Source of the DNA: Larus michahellis
Lineage: Eukaryota; Chordata; Aves; Charadriiformes; Laridae
Direction of reading: 5' to 3'
DNA length: 64,000 nucleotides
NCBI RefSeq assembly: GCF_964199755.1
Contig: NC_133901.1
Coordinates: 5,805,016 to 5,869,015 of the forward strand
Shown here: positions 1-11,282 of the stretch, piece after piece
Layout: every line of letters starts with the position of its first letter
Position numbering within the stretch: position 1 is the first letter of the stretch
Position numbers and translations under genes: made by a program
The notes under the pieces: generated by a model
What the model was told of the DNA's origin: nothing
Databases searched by the model: none
The model's input: only the letters and a program-made list of their open reading frames with translations

Positions 1-893
1 CAGTTGCTTTTATGTACAAATCTCTTCATTAAAGCTTTATGCATTTTTGCCCTTCAAAGAAAGAAAATAGTTCTATCGAATGCACACTATCCATCGTAAA
101 TGTAGAAAGAAGTAACAGGGAATATTTTGTTCTCTCCGTAATTCTTTTGCCTTCTCTCAACTGCATTGTTAAAAAAAAAAGGAAAAACAAGAAAAAAAAA
201 AACGAGAAAGAAAAAAAAAAAGGAACTCTGAGAAACAATACATAAGAGGCTTGTGTATATTGTAAACTATGAATGTTCACTACTCCAAGAAGCTAAATCA
301 TCCAGATAATTCCGTGAAAGCACCGCGTTCATCGACAGCACCACTAGTTCAAATCATTGTAAGGAGATTTTAATTTTCGACAATCATGTCACTATTTTGT
401 TGTATTGTTTCCTTTCCCCCCTACCCTCTAATTTCTTCTTTGTGTTGTGCGTACCATGTATTTATTTGTTGGCAAACGATTGTTTGTTGATTGAAATAGC
501 ACTGTTCCTGTAACAAACAGCACTGCTCCAGTCCCCCACTGCGTTACGATGTAAGGCACCCATGTACTTCAAAAAAAGTGAGGTGAACTGATCTGTGTAT
601 ATGGGAGTGCAAAACAGTGTTTGAAATTTTCTTACATTCCTCTTTTATTTTATTTTTGCCTTTTAATGAACTAAATAACTAATAGATGCGACTTAGTTTT
701 GTTTTTTTTTTTGTAATACAGTAAATTGATTCAATTGTATAAACAGTTATAATTTCTTCATGAAAGCATGATTCTTCTGATTAAAAAAAACTGTACCCAA
801 TATTTTATGCTGGTTGTCTGCGAGCTTGTGTGATGTTATGTTCATGTTAATCCTATTTGTAAGATGAAGTGTTCCAAATTTATGTTTTAAAAA

Positions 894-903
894 AATAAAT
901 AAA
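894..903 (+). terminator. Proximal poly(A) signal pair
   Basis: Two overlapping AATAAA hexamers (894-899 and 898-903) are followed within 10-45 bases by a T- and G-rich element at 917-943. This is the expected layout of a cleavage and polyadenylation site, used here as an alternative to the distal signal at 1098. Confidence 0.55.
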
Positions 904-1097
904 TGACGGAAGGTATTCAGTTATTTTTTGGGGGTTTTTTTGGCCTTTAGTGAGGGACCAGATTTATTTTTCCTTTTTGTTTATAATCTCATTTTGAAAT
1001 AATCGGCAAGTTGAGGTACTTTCTTTAAATGCTTTGTACAATGTAACTGTTACGCATTTCAGTACATTACTATGGGAGGATCAACTTAAAAAAAAAA

Positions 1098-1103
1098 AAT
1101 AAA
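1098..1103 (+). terminator. Distal poly(A) signal
   Basis: AATAAA lies at the end of an A-run, with a T/GT-rich downstream element at about 1124-1155. Cleavage is predicted around 1115-1125. This is the last such signal before sequence of mixed composition begins, so it probably marks the end of the upstream gene. Confidence 0.6.
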
Positions 1104-1125
1104 GGACTACAAAACTGAAGGGATC

Positions 1126-4100
1126 TTTTTTCTTATTGTCTTGTTTTTGTCTGGGTCAGGGCAAAAATGGCATATTTCGTCTGCAGTCCAGGGAGCAAAG
1201 ACTGTGTCTGTGGGGTCATTAGGATAAGGGTAACCAGAGGATGGGGCTCTGCGAAGCATCTTGGACTTGGTCATGCAATTTAGGACTCGCTCCAGAGTCT
1301 CTCGGTAGACTATTGGAGCGGTTTAGATCAGTCCTTTAAGCTTCAAAACACTCCCTTGGAAAAGAAAAATATTGTACTCATTTTACAGGAGGGATTGGTG
1401 CAAGGTCACCTTCAAATGCTGTTGTGGAGCCTGGAGCTCAGGCGGGTGATGCCCACACCTGCTGCTCATGGGGACGACATCGGGGGGCAGTGGCTTGGCT
1501 GGCTAATAGCAAAGCATTAGGTCGCCAGAATGATAAAAATCGGTAGTTGAGAAGCTAAATGCGCCTCCAACTGCATAAAATGAGCCCTTAAGCTCTAAAA
1601 GGGGAAAAAAACACAAAACAAACAAAAAAAAATCCAGAATATTGAGAGTTTTAGTTTGAGCATTCCCTGTGAAATCAGGTCCAAAGCCCTGCTTCTTCTG
1701 GACAACCTGCAGAGCAGTGGGAGTTGGGATGTCCACGAAAAGCCGGTGTTGGCCCAGGCAATGCACCTGTTGCTGGTCTTCCCACCAGCAGGGCGAGAAG
1801 GACTGAGACAGCTACAAAGGACACCATGGGCTGTCCCTGCCTGCCACCCCCGTCCAAGCTTGGTCTTTGCAGCTACTGCACAGGGCTGTCCTTCACATTT
1901 AAGTGACTCAAGAGTGACCGTGGCACGCCGTGGAGTCTTTTTGTGCAGCGGGCCCAAGGGTTGTTATCACCAGATGCAAGTGAGGTGGCGTGAGCAAGCA
2001 GTGAGGGAGCACAGCGCTGGGTGTCAGTAACCCAGGGCGGTTAGCAACAAACTGATATTAAATGCAGCACTGTCCCAGTGGGAAAGGCACTTTTAGGGAA
2101 TATAATTTGCAGGAGGTTTGGTTAAATCTGTCTCTACTGAAGCCAGAAGTACCTCCGAACATGGAGGCCTTGTCTCCAGGCCAAAGGCAAGGGGTTCTCC
2201 TCTCTCATCCTGTTTCAGTACACAAAGACCTCTCACAGCTCACCAGACCCTTAAGTTACGTTTCAGAATAACCTATATGTGTCATTCTTGTCTTCAGCCC
2301 AGCTACAGTTTGACTTGTTTTATAACCGTCACGTAGCAACGGGGGCATCGACAGGGCTGAATTCAAATCCAGCGAGGACAGGCGTGGACTGCCCTTGGTT
2401 TGCTCTTACAGCTCCTGAGCTTCAGGCATGGGTTGGTGGCAAGTTGAGACCTACAGGATGGTGGTTTCCATGCAGGAAACCTAAACCACACATGGGGGAA
2501 AAAAAAAAAAAAAAAAGGCCTGTGTTCATGGTCTTGTGCTCACTTCCTTGGCCTGAGCCAGCGGTCAGGTACACGCAGATAATTGCATAAATAGGCTATT
2601 ATTTTTAGTGCAGTTAAAGTCACCGTGAAACTTGGTTTTAGGTTTCTGCCAAATAGAGAGAACAAATAGATTAATCAAGTCAAGTTTTATCTGCAAACAA
2701 CTCTCCAGATCGTTTTCCCCTTTAATTTGGTGCAATGACAGTTCTTATCAGCTCTGCCCTCACCTGCCCTAGATGAAAGGGGTTTGGGGAGGTGGAGAAA
2801 GGGTGGGGAGAGTTTCCCCTGGGTTTAACTGTTCTGGGTTACGGTAGCACGCTCCCATCATATAACTGTCAGGGAAAGTACTCCTTGAGCTGAGCCATAG
2901 GGTTAGTTTAACCTGCGCAGAACCAGGTCTATTGACCATCAGGGAGCGGCTGCCTCCGCCTCATCAAATCCTCAGGTTGATGTTCCCATTCAGAGCCTTG
3001 AGCTTTGTATTTCCGTATCAAAGTGTCCCACCAACAACACTGGCTATAGGGTGCGATGAGCAGAGGGGGGAGACATATCACAAGGTGACTTTGACTCCAT
3101 GTTGGTACCTTGATACCTTAGCATGACCTTGATTTTCATTGCCTTTTCTCAACAGCAGAGTTATTCACCCAGAGGAATAGGTGAAAAGCAAACCCAGACT
3201 CAATTAGCCATCTCATCCTCCAAATAAATAAAGAAAACTGGGTAATTTTTGGCTTTGTGTCATACCTTCCCTGGTGGACCACACAGATACACTTGCCCAG
3301 ATGCAGACTGCTAAGTGAGGACCAATATTTCTGGCTGTCTGCTATAGTGATTTTATTTTTTTCTTTAGAAAAAGATAACTTCAATACTTTTCTTCAAAAA
3401 CCCTTCAGCTTATTTCAGCATCATCCTACTGTTCACCCCAGTGTAGTACTTTTCCATAAGGCAACAAATCATTCCCATGTGATGCAGCAGCCTTACTAGA
3501 CGAAGGAGCAGCGTATTACCACCTCAATTCCGATCTACAGAATCTAACAAAGCACCAGCGTGACAAGATGATTAATCAATATTTCACCCCGGCCCGGATC
3601 CTCAATACCACTGCGGGTCCGAGTCACTGTTCCCGTGTCAGCCTTGCTGTTTTACTGCATTAATACCCAGATTTGCAGAGTAATGGGAGGGGAAGTTATT
3701 ATAAAAACATTTGCAAGGCTGCTTTTGCTCAGCGATTCAGTTTGGCCGGTTGCTCCACGCGTGGCTTGAACTTAAAACTTTCTGTCAGGTCCCTCTCGCT
3801 CAGACGTATGGAGAATTGCTGCAAGCACCTGGATCGTTTCGCCGCACTCTGATGCCTTCCAGCTATATTAAGGCTCATTTGTGGTTTTGCTGGTCAGTCA
3901 TACTGTCGTACGGAAAAGCTAGTTTGTTTTAAAGATGCTTCCAGTAACGATTTAAACAAAACAAAGGGATCCAGCACCAAACAGAAGACCCTTTCTCCAT
4001 GTCAAAGACCACGTGCCTTGCCAGGACTCCAGTTATAAGAAAAATGTATTCTGTGGCCTGGCCAAAACCATCCTCTTTCCCATCCCATTGAAAAGTTGTG

Positions 4101-6117
4101 TAGGTCTGTGAGTATCCCTAGTCTGTGGCTTCCAATGGCCCAATTAATTCCTCTCTTGTTTCTACACAGAAAACAGCGCCAGCTGCAGTAAAGGCTCAGC
4201 TTTACAAATTGGAGTCACTTAATGAAGTCTGGGGAGAGGGTGAAGGGGAGAGGGTGAAGGGGAGACCGTCAAATAAAAAGTAAAAAAAATAAATTACTAT
4301 ATTCTTTTTCTTTTTTTTTTTTCCCCCTCAACTAAGCTTCATTTGTTGCTAAAGAAAAACAATTTTCAGCAAAATTTACTGTTTTCCCAGAATTGAGATT
4401 TTAATCAGACTAACGTATAAATAATCCCTGAAAAAAGGCCCCACTGCCACGCCGTGATTCAGGAACTCGTGGTACACTTTACAAGACTGAAGCTTTTTTT
4501 TTTTTTTTTTTTTTCCCAAAACTGCCGGCTAAATTTTGCTTGGGACCAGCCGCCCCCCTGGGTATGGCCATAACCAAGACTGAACGCACATCCCTTTGCC
4601 ACCAAGTGCTGGCAGCAGAGCCGCTTTTTTTTATTATTATTATTTTTTTATTTTTTATCCAGGAGTGACCGTATTTTAATAGCAACTGAAGCTATTTATA
4701 TCTCTAAATCCATTTGGGAAATTTTTGGAAACCTTTTATTACGAAAGGTGCTGTGGAAATATAAAAGTAATCTCGCGTAATTTGCTGGGTAGGAGCTTTA
4801 GCAGTATCTGCTGTGTCTGTCTGAGTGGAGGGTCTGAAAGAAGGCACCTCCAGAAGGCACCCTCCTTTTTCCTGCTCTATTTTAATACTAATTAATTCCA
4901 GAACGGCTAAAGAAATGTGATGAAACGCTACACTTCTAGCAAAAAGTTTTGCCCAAGAGTCTTAAAGCGGGCCTCCCAGCTTGGGAGGGTCTAGTGGGAG
5001 AAGAGGGTTAGTGGTCAATTTTGATGCTTAAATTATCAGTAATTAAGAAGTTGATTTTCTGGGATTGAGGAAAATTTTAAACAGCTGCTTTTTTCAGGCC
5101 TTTGCTCCTCATTTTCATTAGCATGTGCTAAGGCAATCTGGAAAATATATTTAGATCTATATTATGCTATGTCAAGACCTCAGCATCTGTACCTTGGGGC
5201 AGATACATGTGAGATAGCCGAGGGTAGACGTGCCAGCACGCACATGTGGAAGTGTTCAATTTGTAATATGATTATAGCCCCAAAACAAAGCCTGCTTGAT
5301 ACCTGTGGCATATTTGTTTCATGGTAAGCGCAGAAAATTCTCAAAAATCGTGTCATGTTTCGCATCACGAGCCAACTCAAACTAGAGAAGTAGCGCTTTA
5401 ATTCCTGGGGAATCTCTTTCAACAGGCGCGTGTCAGGCCCAATTAAGGTCCAGGCAGCCCCACGCTAATTGGGTTGAGGTATGCAGCAGTCTAACATGGT
5501 CATTTAGCAAAGCAGCTCCCTTGCCCAGGCCAGCGCCGGCCCTCATGCCAGCCCATCTCTCTCTTCCTGAGGGTGGCCGGTGGAGAAACTCTTGCTAGAA
5601 AAATCGCCTGGAAAAAGTTAACAAGTGGAGGGAGTGTTTTTAGTAGCGGTGGATAAGACGGCTCAGGGTGCTCAGCCGGCAGCTCACCATGTAGCATACT
5701 GTGTTGGAGTTACCATCATGGGAGACAAAGGTGGTGAGCTCCATCCTCTGCCAACGTAATGCCAGCCATAGCTTCAGCATCCTCCACGGACGCTCTCTTG
5801 ACTCATCTATAGGTCTTTCTCTACACTCAAGGTTTTTTTCCTTGCTTCTGAACTGCTAATATGCTCTAATAGAGAAAAAAAAATGAAGGCATGAGCCAAC
5901 ATGGAGATGAATTTAAGCATTCAACCCCTCCTGAAGTTCAGCAGGATTTGTGTGAAAATCCCATCAACAGACTCAATTTCAAGTCACCCATGATCCAAAT
6001 AAAAATGAAATGTTAGAGGAAAGAGTCTAAAGGTCTTCAAACTGATTCTTACAAACTTCTTAATGATTTAGATCTTCCTAATTACGGAACTGGGTGTTGT
6101 ACTGTACCCAACTCTTT
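1126..6117. other. Intergenic, no gene recognised
   Basis: Mixed-composition DNA with short ORFs on both strands (at most about 125 codons), none resembling a known protein or flanked by convincing splice sites. It holds homopolymer runs (A at 2499-2516, T at 4494-4514), a small 14-bp tandem repeat at 4231-4267, and no CR1 copy that I could see. Confidence 0.6.
4231..4267. repeat. Tandem repeat, 14-bp unit
   Basis: The unit GGGGAGAGGGTGAA is present twice exactly (4231-4244 and 4245-4258), and a partial third copy follows. It is a purine-rich minisatellite in intergenic DNA. Confidence 0.85.
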
Positions 6118-6435
6118 CATAGAATCATAGTTTGGGTTGGAAGGGACCTTTAAAGGTCATCTAGTCCAACCCCCCTGCAGTGAGCAGGGACATCTTCAAC
6201 TAGATCAGGTTGCTCAGTGCCCTGGCCAACCTGACGTTGAACGTTTTCAGGGATGGGGCATTGACCACCTCTCTGGGAAACCTGGGCCGGGGTTTCACCA
6301 CCCTATTTGTAAAAAATTTCTCCTTTATATCTAATCTGAATCTACCCTCTTCTAGTTTAAAGCCGTTACCCCTTGCCCTATTGCAATGGGCCCTGCTGAA
6401 AATTCTGTCCCCTCTCCTCTGTTGCTGCTAGGCCT
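6118..6435 (-). mobile_element. CR1 LINE fragment, minus orientation
   Basis: The left edge carries the reverse complement of the CR1 3' tail (CATAGAATCATAG), followed by the GGTTGGAAGGGACCTTT-like and TCTAGTCCAACCCCC-like blocks that mark avian CR1 3' ends. The similarity continues through the block around 6240-6300 and fades near 6435. The element is 5'-truncated, as nearly all CR1 copies are. The plus-strand ORFs crossing it are chance readings of the repeat. Confidence 0.9.
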
Positions 6436-6741
6436 ATTGGGCACCCATCTGGTGTGTCTTCTCTTGAATTTAACCGTAGTTTGTAGAGATTTTTCTAGCA
6501 CCCAGGCTCTCCTGGGTCATGTTTTAAAGGAGAATAAGCTTCGCCACCCAAAATGAAGTCCCTGCACGCTGATACGTGCCTACCCTGTCTCAGGAGGGGA
6601 CGCCCAGAGATATGAAGTCCAGTCAGTTGCAATTCACAACCGTGTAATAAAAATTTAGTTCAGAAGGATCCACAGACCCTCTGCTCTGTGTAACCACAAG
6701 CCACAAAACACTTTGCAATCCACTGTAACGAAGTAAAGACC

Positions 6742-6747
6742 TTTATT
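6742..6747 (-). terminator. Candidate minus-strand poly(A) signal
   Basis: TTTATT on the plus strand reads AATAAA on the minus strand. A strongly GT-rich stretch follows downstream (reverse complement of about 6690-6720). No associated exon is recognised, so this could mark a non-coding transcript or be chance. Confidence 0.25.
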
Positions 6748-9700
6748 ACATTTAGACTCGATTCCCTGGTACTCTTCTTGGAAGCAGTTCTGCTGTTTTT
6801 ATTGCCTAAGAGCTATTAAAACCTCAACCACTGCATGGAGCAACTCACTCCAGCTTTACACTCGTCCATAAAAACTTTGAATGGGAGATCAAGAACTACT
6901 TTTTGGACCTAACACCCTGGCAGCTGAGGAACGCCAGAGTCAGGTCTGAATTTGTCCTTGTCCCAGCGGAGTGTACGGACCAGGCTGAGAGATGCTGAAG
7001 GGCAGGAGCGTGACTTGTAAATGGATTTATTTTTTTTCCCCATGCTTTTCTTCGCTTCTTGTAAGGAAGGACAAGGAGTGGGAAGCCACAGTGACCGCTT
7101 CTTCCCCCTTGTGTCGGTCATAAGCCAAGCTCTGCATGTGCCACCCTCTATTAGCTTGGAAAGAAAGTCACTATGTGAAGCACTAAGGAGAGCGGGAACA
7201 GGGACTGGGGTCAATCAAAAAAAAAAACCAAAACAAATCACCACCAAAAAAAATCTTGAACCAGCCTAAATTTGGCATGGCGCTGGGGGAGAAGCAGCGT
7301 GCATGGGTAATCAGCAGGATGGCACGGCGGCGTTGGGCCAGCTCAGTCACCCTTCCAGAAAAACCCCTCTGAAGCACTAGTTCGTAACCAAAACAACCTG
7401 ACGTGGTGTAATGGAAATGGCACTGGACAAAAACTTCTATAAGGGAACTCCCTATGTCGCTCTTTACGTTGCTCAGATACCGGTAGTGCGTGTAATACAG
7501 AAGCTAGCTCAAAGCCTCTCATTATTTTCACTTTTTTTTTATTATAGAGTCGAAAAATCTGGCTTTCTCAGCTCACCGCTAGTTCCAAAGCATAACTTCC
7601 TCCTCCTCCCCTCTGCCACTGAATTTTTAATATTTCCTCTTTGGAAAATGTCAGGAGTCTCGGCGGGGTGTGGGTTTCTGCTCTAATACAGTTCTGCGGG
7701 GGGTGAGCGAGGCTGGGGTGTCTTAGGGCAGCACTTTGCTCTTGGAAAATATATCCTAGCTACTCTCCCCACAGAAAAAAAATAAAAATATTATTTTTTT
7801 CCCAAAACCTGAGGAACCTGCTCTCATAAATTATCCATTTATAATGTTTCTTCGTTTCAGCTGAAACAATGATCCCGGTACTTTTTCTTTTAAACTTTGT
7901 CTCCCAGTCCAAGTGGCCACCTACTTTGTTGTCCAAATTTCTCGCGCAGTTCGAATCCTACAATGCGTAATCTCAGTAGGGTTATCAGTTATGTCATGCA
8001 TTATACAGCCTCCAATCAGCGTAGTGGGAAACAACATTTTCATTTAATACCAGGAGAAACAGTGGAAGTCAGCGATTGATACCAACACAATGATGGGAAA
8101 AAGTGTCCAGAGGTGCTACTCACATAATCTCACTTTACAACATCTTGAAAATTCAATAGAAAGGACTTTGCTAACAATACCAGAATGACATACCACTGAT
8201 TATTGTTCCTAAGGCTCTTAACAATAAGAAAGCTCTCTAAATATATCTCAACAAAAAACATATAACAGTTTGTTTCTTCTTTTTTTTTTTTTTTCGCGAA
8301 GCACATAGTATTAGTCAACAATTGCTGTGTGGTGTGAGCCCATTAGGGCTGTTGGCTGGTAATGCTCTGGGAAAAGAGCTCTTGAAAGATCTTTTTTTTT
8401 TTTTTTTTCTTTTTTGAACATGCTTAACAATTGTATCTTAAAACAATCCTGGAAGTATCTGCAAACTGCAAGGACTCCCTCTAACTTATTTTCTTAAGAC
8501 TGAAAAAAGAACGAACTACGCTTGCGTTCTATTCACTTGCTTCGAAATTCAGCCGTGAGAAGTAATTTTTAGCTCAGAGCAGAAACGAGAACCTTTCTAA
8601 GGACCAACTGTTTCTCGTTAAGGCGCTGGTCTCTGCAGGCTTGGGTGAGTTCTCCAAACCACACGTGAGCGCTTTCCCGGTTAATCTCTCCCCAGCAGCC
8701 CGAGTCCCCAGCTTAACGTGACTTTAAGAAAGGGTTAAAGCGCAATAAAAGCGAACATTAAATACACCATGACATTTCCCTCGGAAGGAAAGTTGAAACG
8801 GGCATATTTACTGCTAAGCCCGCACTTTGGAGGTTGAGCTCGCATCCACTTAGTAGTCAGTGTCTACTACAGAAGAACCTTGGGAGGAATTCCGTGCTCA
8901 GCGCCCACCTTTGGGGCTGTTCCTGCTAACATGGACGCACGCAAACGGAGCCACATACGGGAGTAAAACCTCCCACTCGTTTTGCGGCATCAGGCCCATG
9001 GCTGCGTTTCGTCATCGCTTTATTCTGCAGCCCTTTCGGTGCACACATACGGCCATCCAGAAACTCGCTGGTGAAAATTAAATAATGATTTAAATTCCTT
9101 TGATATTGTTTACATTTCAAAAGCAAACCGAACCCTTCTACGTCGCGCAAATCTTCACTGCGTTTATAGCATTAAAAGGCCAATGAAAGATCCCTAAAAA
9201 TCATTAACTGAAGTAAACACTGAATCACGTTACAGAGTCAATAACGGAGAATTTTTGAATGAAATAAATGTGTCGTGCTTGAGGATATCGAATGTAATAT
9301 CCTCTGGATTTTCTTTTATTACATGCTTTTAATCTCTCTGTTTATTATTGAAGTGGTTAATAAGCAATACCTAAAACAGATCCAGAAGGTGTCTTTAGCA
9401 GCCTGACTGTCAGCCCATACCACCAAATTATGTTTTCCCCCAGCCTTTTGCAATTCTAGCTTGATTTCACCTTAAACACTTTTTGGAATGATTATTTTTG
9501 TTCCCTGAACTTAGACATTAGTTGTATAGATTCAGTTAAGATTTGCTTGCCATCGATATAAACAGCATTTACTGGGTACAAGATATATCAGAAGGAATAA
9601 TTTTAATTTCTGAAGACATTTTAGGATGATCAGAGAGATTGGAAAAATGAACAGAGAGAGAAAACATGGTGAAAATCAGACTTCACCGCTGGCCGCTTGG

Positions 9701-10369
9701 CACTGCTTTCCCCACGGCATCACTGCACGGTGTTCGGTTTTGTCTATCAATAAACCCAAATTTATTTAGAGAAATAGACCCATTATGTACTTCACTTGGA
9801 GATTTTATTTTTCCCTTCCCCACTAAGCACTATGGGAGTCCTCCAAAGCACCTTCTGGTACCCTTTGTGGCACCTGATATTGAACCAACCATCTGATCTC
9901 TGCCAGTTGACTATATTTACATAAACCTTTTAATTAACTATTAAATATTAAGTATTTATTAAGTAATAAGCAAGATTTTGTTTTCTTATCCTTTCTCTAA
10001 TATATAAGGATAGACTTAATTAGCCGTACTACTCCACATTGCAACCCGAACGAAGTGTCAGCTAAATTAGGGGATGACGCTCCCAAAGGCAGGGCTGGAA
10101 ATAATCCTGGACTTGACGTGGTTTCCAACGCAGCTTTGCACATTTTGCTGCTTTTCGCTCCTCCCTGACTTTATGCACCTACAATATAAGTATTGCGTAT
10201 AATAATAAGCACTTAGATATAAGTATTGCATATAATTGCATATATAAAGCAATTTGGAGGTAGTTTTTAAGGTAGTTTTTAGTGCTCACCAAAGGGACGG
10301 CAGCCACCGCAATGACTGTGATTAACCCTGGGAATAAGGAGGTGCCTTCAAATTACCCCTGGGTGAAGG

Positions 10370-10460
10370 GTGTGGGGGTCTGGGTCCGGGCACCTGCGCC
10401 GGGTTGGGTGGGTGGCTCCTGCCCCGGGGTCGGCGCAGGCCGCCGCGTTGTTGTTGCGGG
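10370..10460. promoter_or_regulatory. Small GC-rich, CpG-containing patch
   Basis: A roughly 90-base GC-rich block with repeated CG dinucleotides stands out from AT-rich surroundings. It lies about 600 bases upstream of the candidate terminal exon at 11043, so it could be a promoter of a short transcript. It is too short to meet usual CpG-island criteria, and no TATA or initiator is convincing. Confidence 0.2.
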
Positions 10461-11042
10461 TTGATTTTTGAAGTCAAGTCGTAGGAAACTGCTTGAATGG
10501 CTGGAGCCAGAGTGTCTCTGCAAGGGCCGGCCGAACACAAAAAAAGCGCACGGGGCTGTATCGGTGTTTAATTACTTTGTTGTTTTCAAATTATTATTTT
10601 TTTTTTTTATCCCTATTGAAAGGCTCTAACTTAACAGCACCAGGGAGCGGGGCTGATGTTGCCAGAGGCTCCGCACTGGGACCTGGGAGCCTTTGAGGAC
10701 ATGGAGCAAAGCACCAAATTCCCTTTACAAACTTCGGCCGTAGGCACCTTCTCCTGCCTCCTCCCTAAAGAAAAAATTCCCAAATCCAGTCCTGGGAGCA
10801 AAAAGGCCATCCCAAGAGCCACTCTTACACGCCTGTGAAAATATGTACCCCAGCGATCACAGGAGTAAACACGTGCCTTGTGAACTGCATGATTCATATA
10901 TGACCTGAGGTTTTTAGGAGCACAGCTTTTTGCATTTTTTTTCAAATACTATCCAGCACGTTTGAAAGGACTGTCCAGGAACACGAAGCCTCTGTGTAAA
11001 TGGTTTTCCATCATTTGTTGTCATTATGTCTTCTTTTTATAG

Positions 11043-11282
11043 CTTACCCCAAACCTTACAGTAAAAACTGGCGTGAGGTCTTTGAAAACAAAGGTAAACC
11101 CTTAACTTCTGCTGGGAGTGCCGCGATTCTCCGCGGGAGCATCAGGAACGTGCCCCGGCGATGGACGGGCTGCCCCTGCCTCCCCGCGGACCCCCTCCCC
11201 GCGCCTGCTTGTACGCACGGCATTTCTTGTCTGTATCAATGTATCTAACATGTGAGAAATAAAGTGTGGAAAACTTATTTCA
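11043..11282 (+). other. Candidate 3'-terminal exon of an unassigned plus-strand transcript
   Basis: A pyrimidine-rich acceptor (TGTCTTCTTTTTATAG, ending at 11042) precedes sequence that runs to an AATAAA at 11258-11263. A GT-rich element follows at about 11283-11291. One frame stays open from the acceptor to a stop at 11246-11248, just before the signal. Its first 17 residues include YPKPYSKNWREVFENKG, and a possible donor (AAAG/GTAAAC) follows at 11093/11094, so 11043-11093 could instead be an internal 51-bp exon. I do not recognise the peptide. It might be an alternative last exon of the upstream gene, the end of a lineage-specific gene, or a lncRNA end. Confidence 0.4.
11258..11263 (+). 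terminator. Poly(A) signal of the 11-kb candidate exon
   Basis: A canonical AATAAA is followed about 20-30 bases later by a GT-rich stretch starting GCTGTGTTTC. The arrangement is as good as that of the signals at 894-1103. Confidence 0.45.

Larger units (their letters stand above)
1..1120 (+). other. 3' UTR of an upstream plus-strand gene (possibly PRDM16)
   Basis: No coding sequence is visible. The stretch is AT-rich with A and T runs and ends in two poly(A) signal sites, each followed by a T- or GT-rich element, which is how a vertebrate 3' UTR with alternative polyadenylation ends. The strand follows from the orientation of these signals. In mammals the plus-strand genes PRDM16 and ARHGEF16 lie on this side of MEGF6 and run toward it (known synteny). 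The long AT-rich character suits a developmental regulator such as PRDM16 better than ARHGEF16, but that is inference and either gene is possible. The A-rich part at 169-222 is low complexity. Confidence 0.55.
6436..11042. other. Intergenic, no gene recognised
   Basis: No protein-coding exon could be recognised. A minus-strand poly(A) candidate lies at 6742-6747, T-runs occur at 8281-8294 and 8391-8408, and a small GC-rich patch at 10370-10460 contains many CpG dinucleotides. The segment 9060-9400 is AT-rich with a forkhead-like TGTTTAC. These are by-eye observations with no proof of function. Confidence 0.5.

Noticed and set aside
6137..6431. Two plus-strand ORFs across the CR1 copy at 6.1 kb
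   Set aside because: They read a 5'-truncated CR1 in antisense and are not genes.
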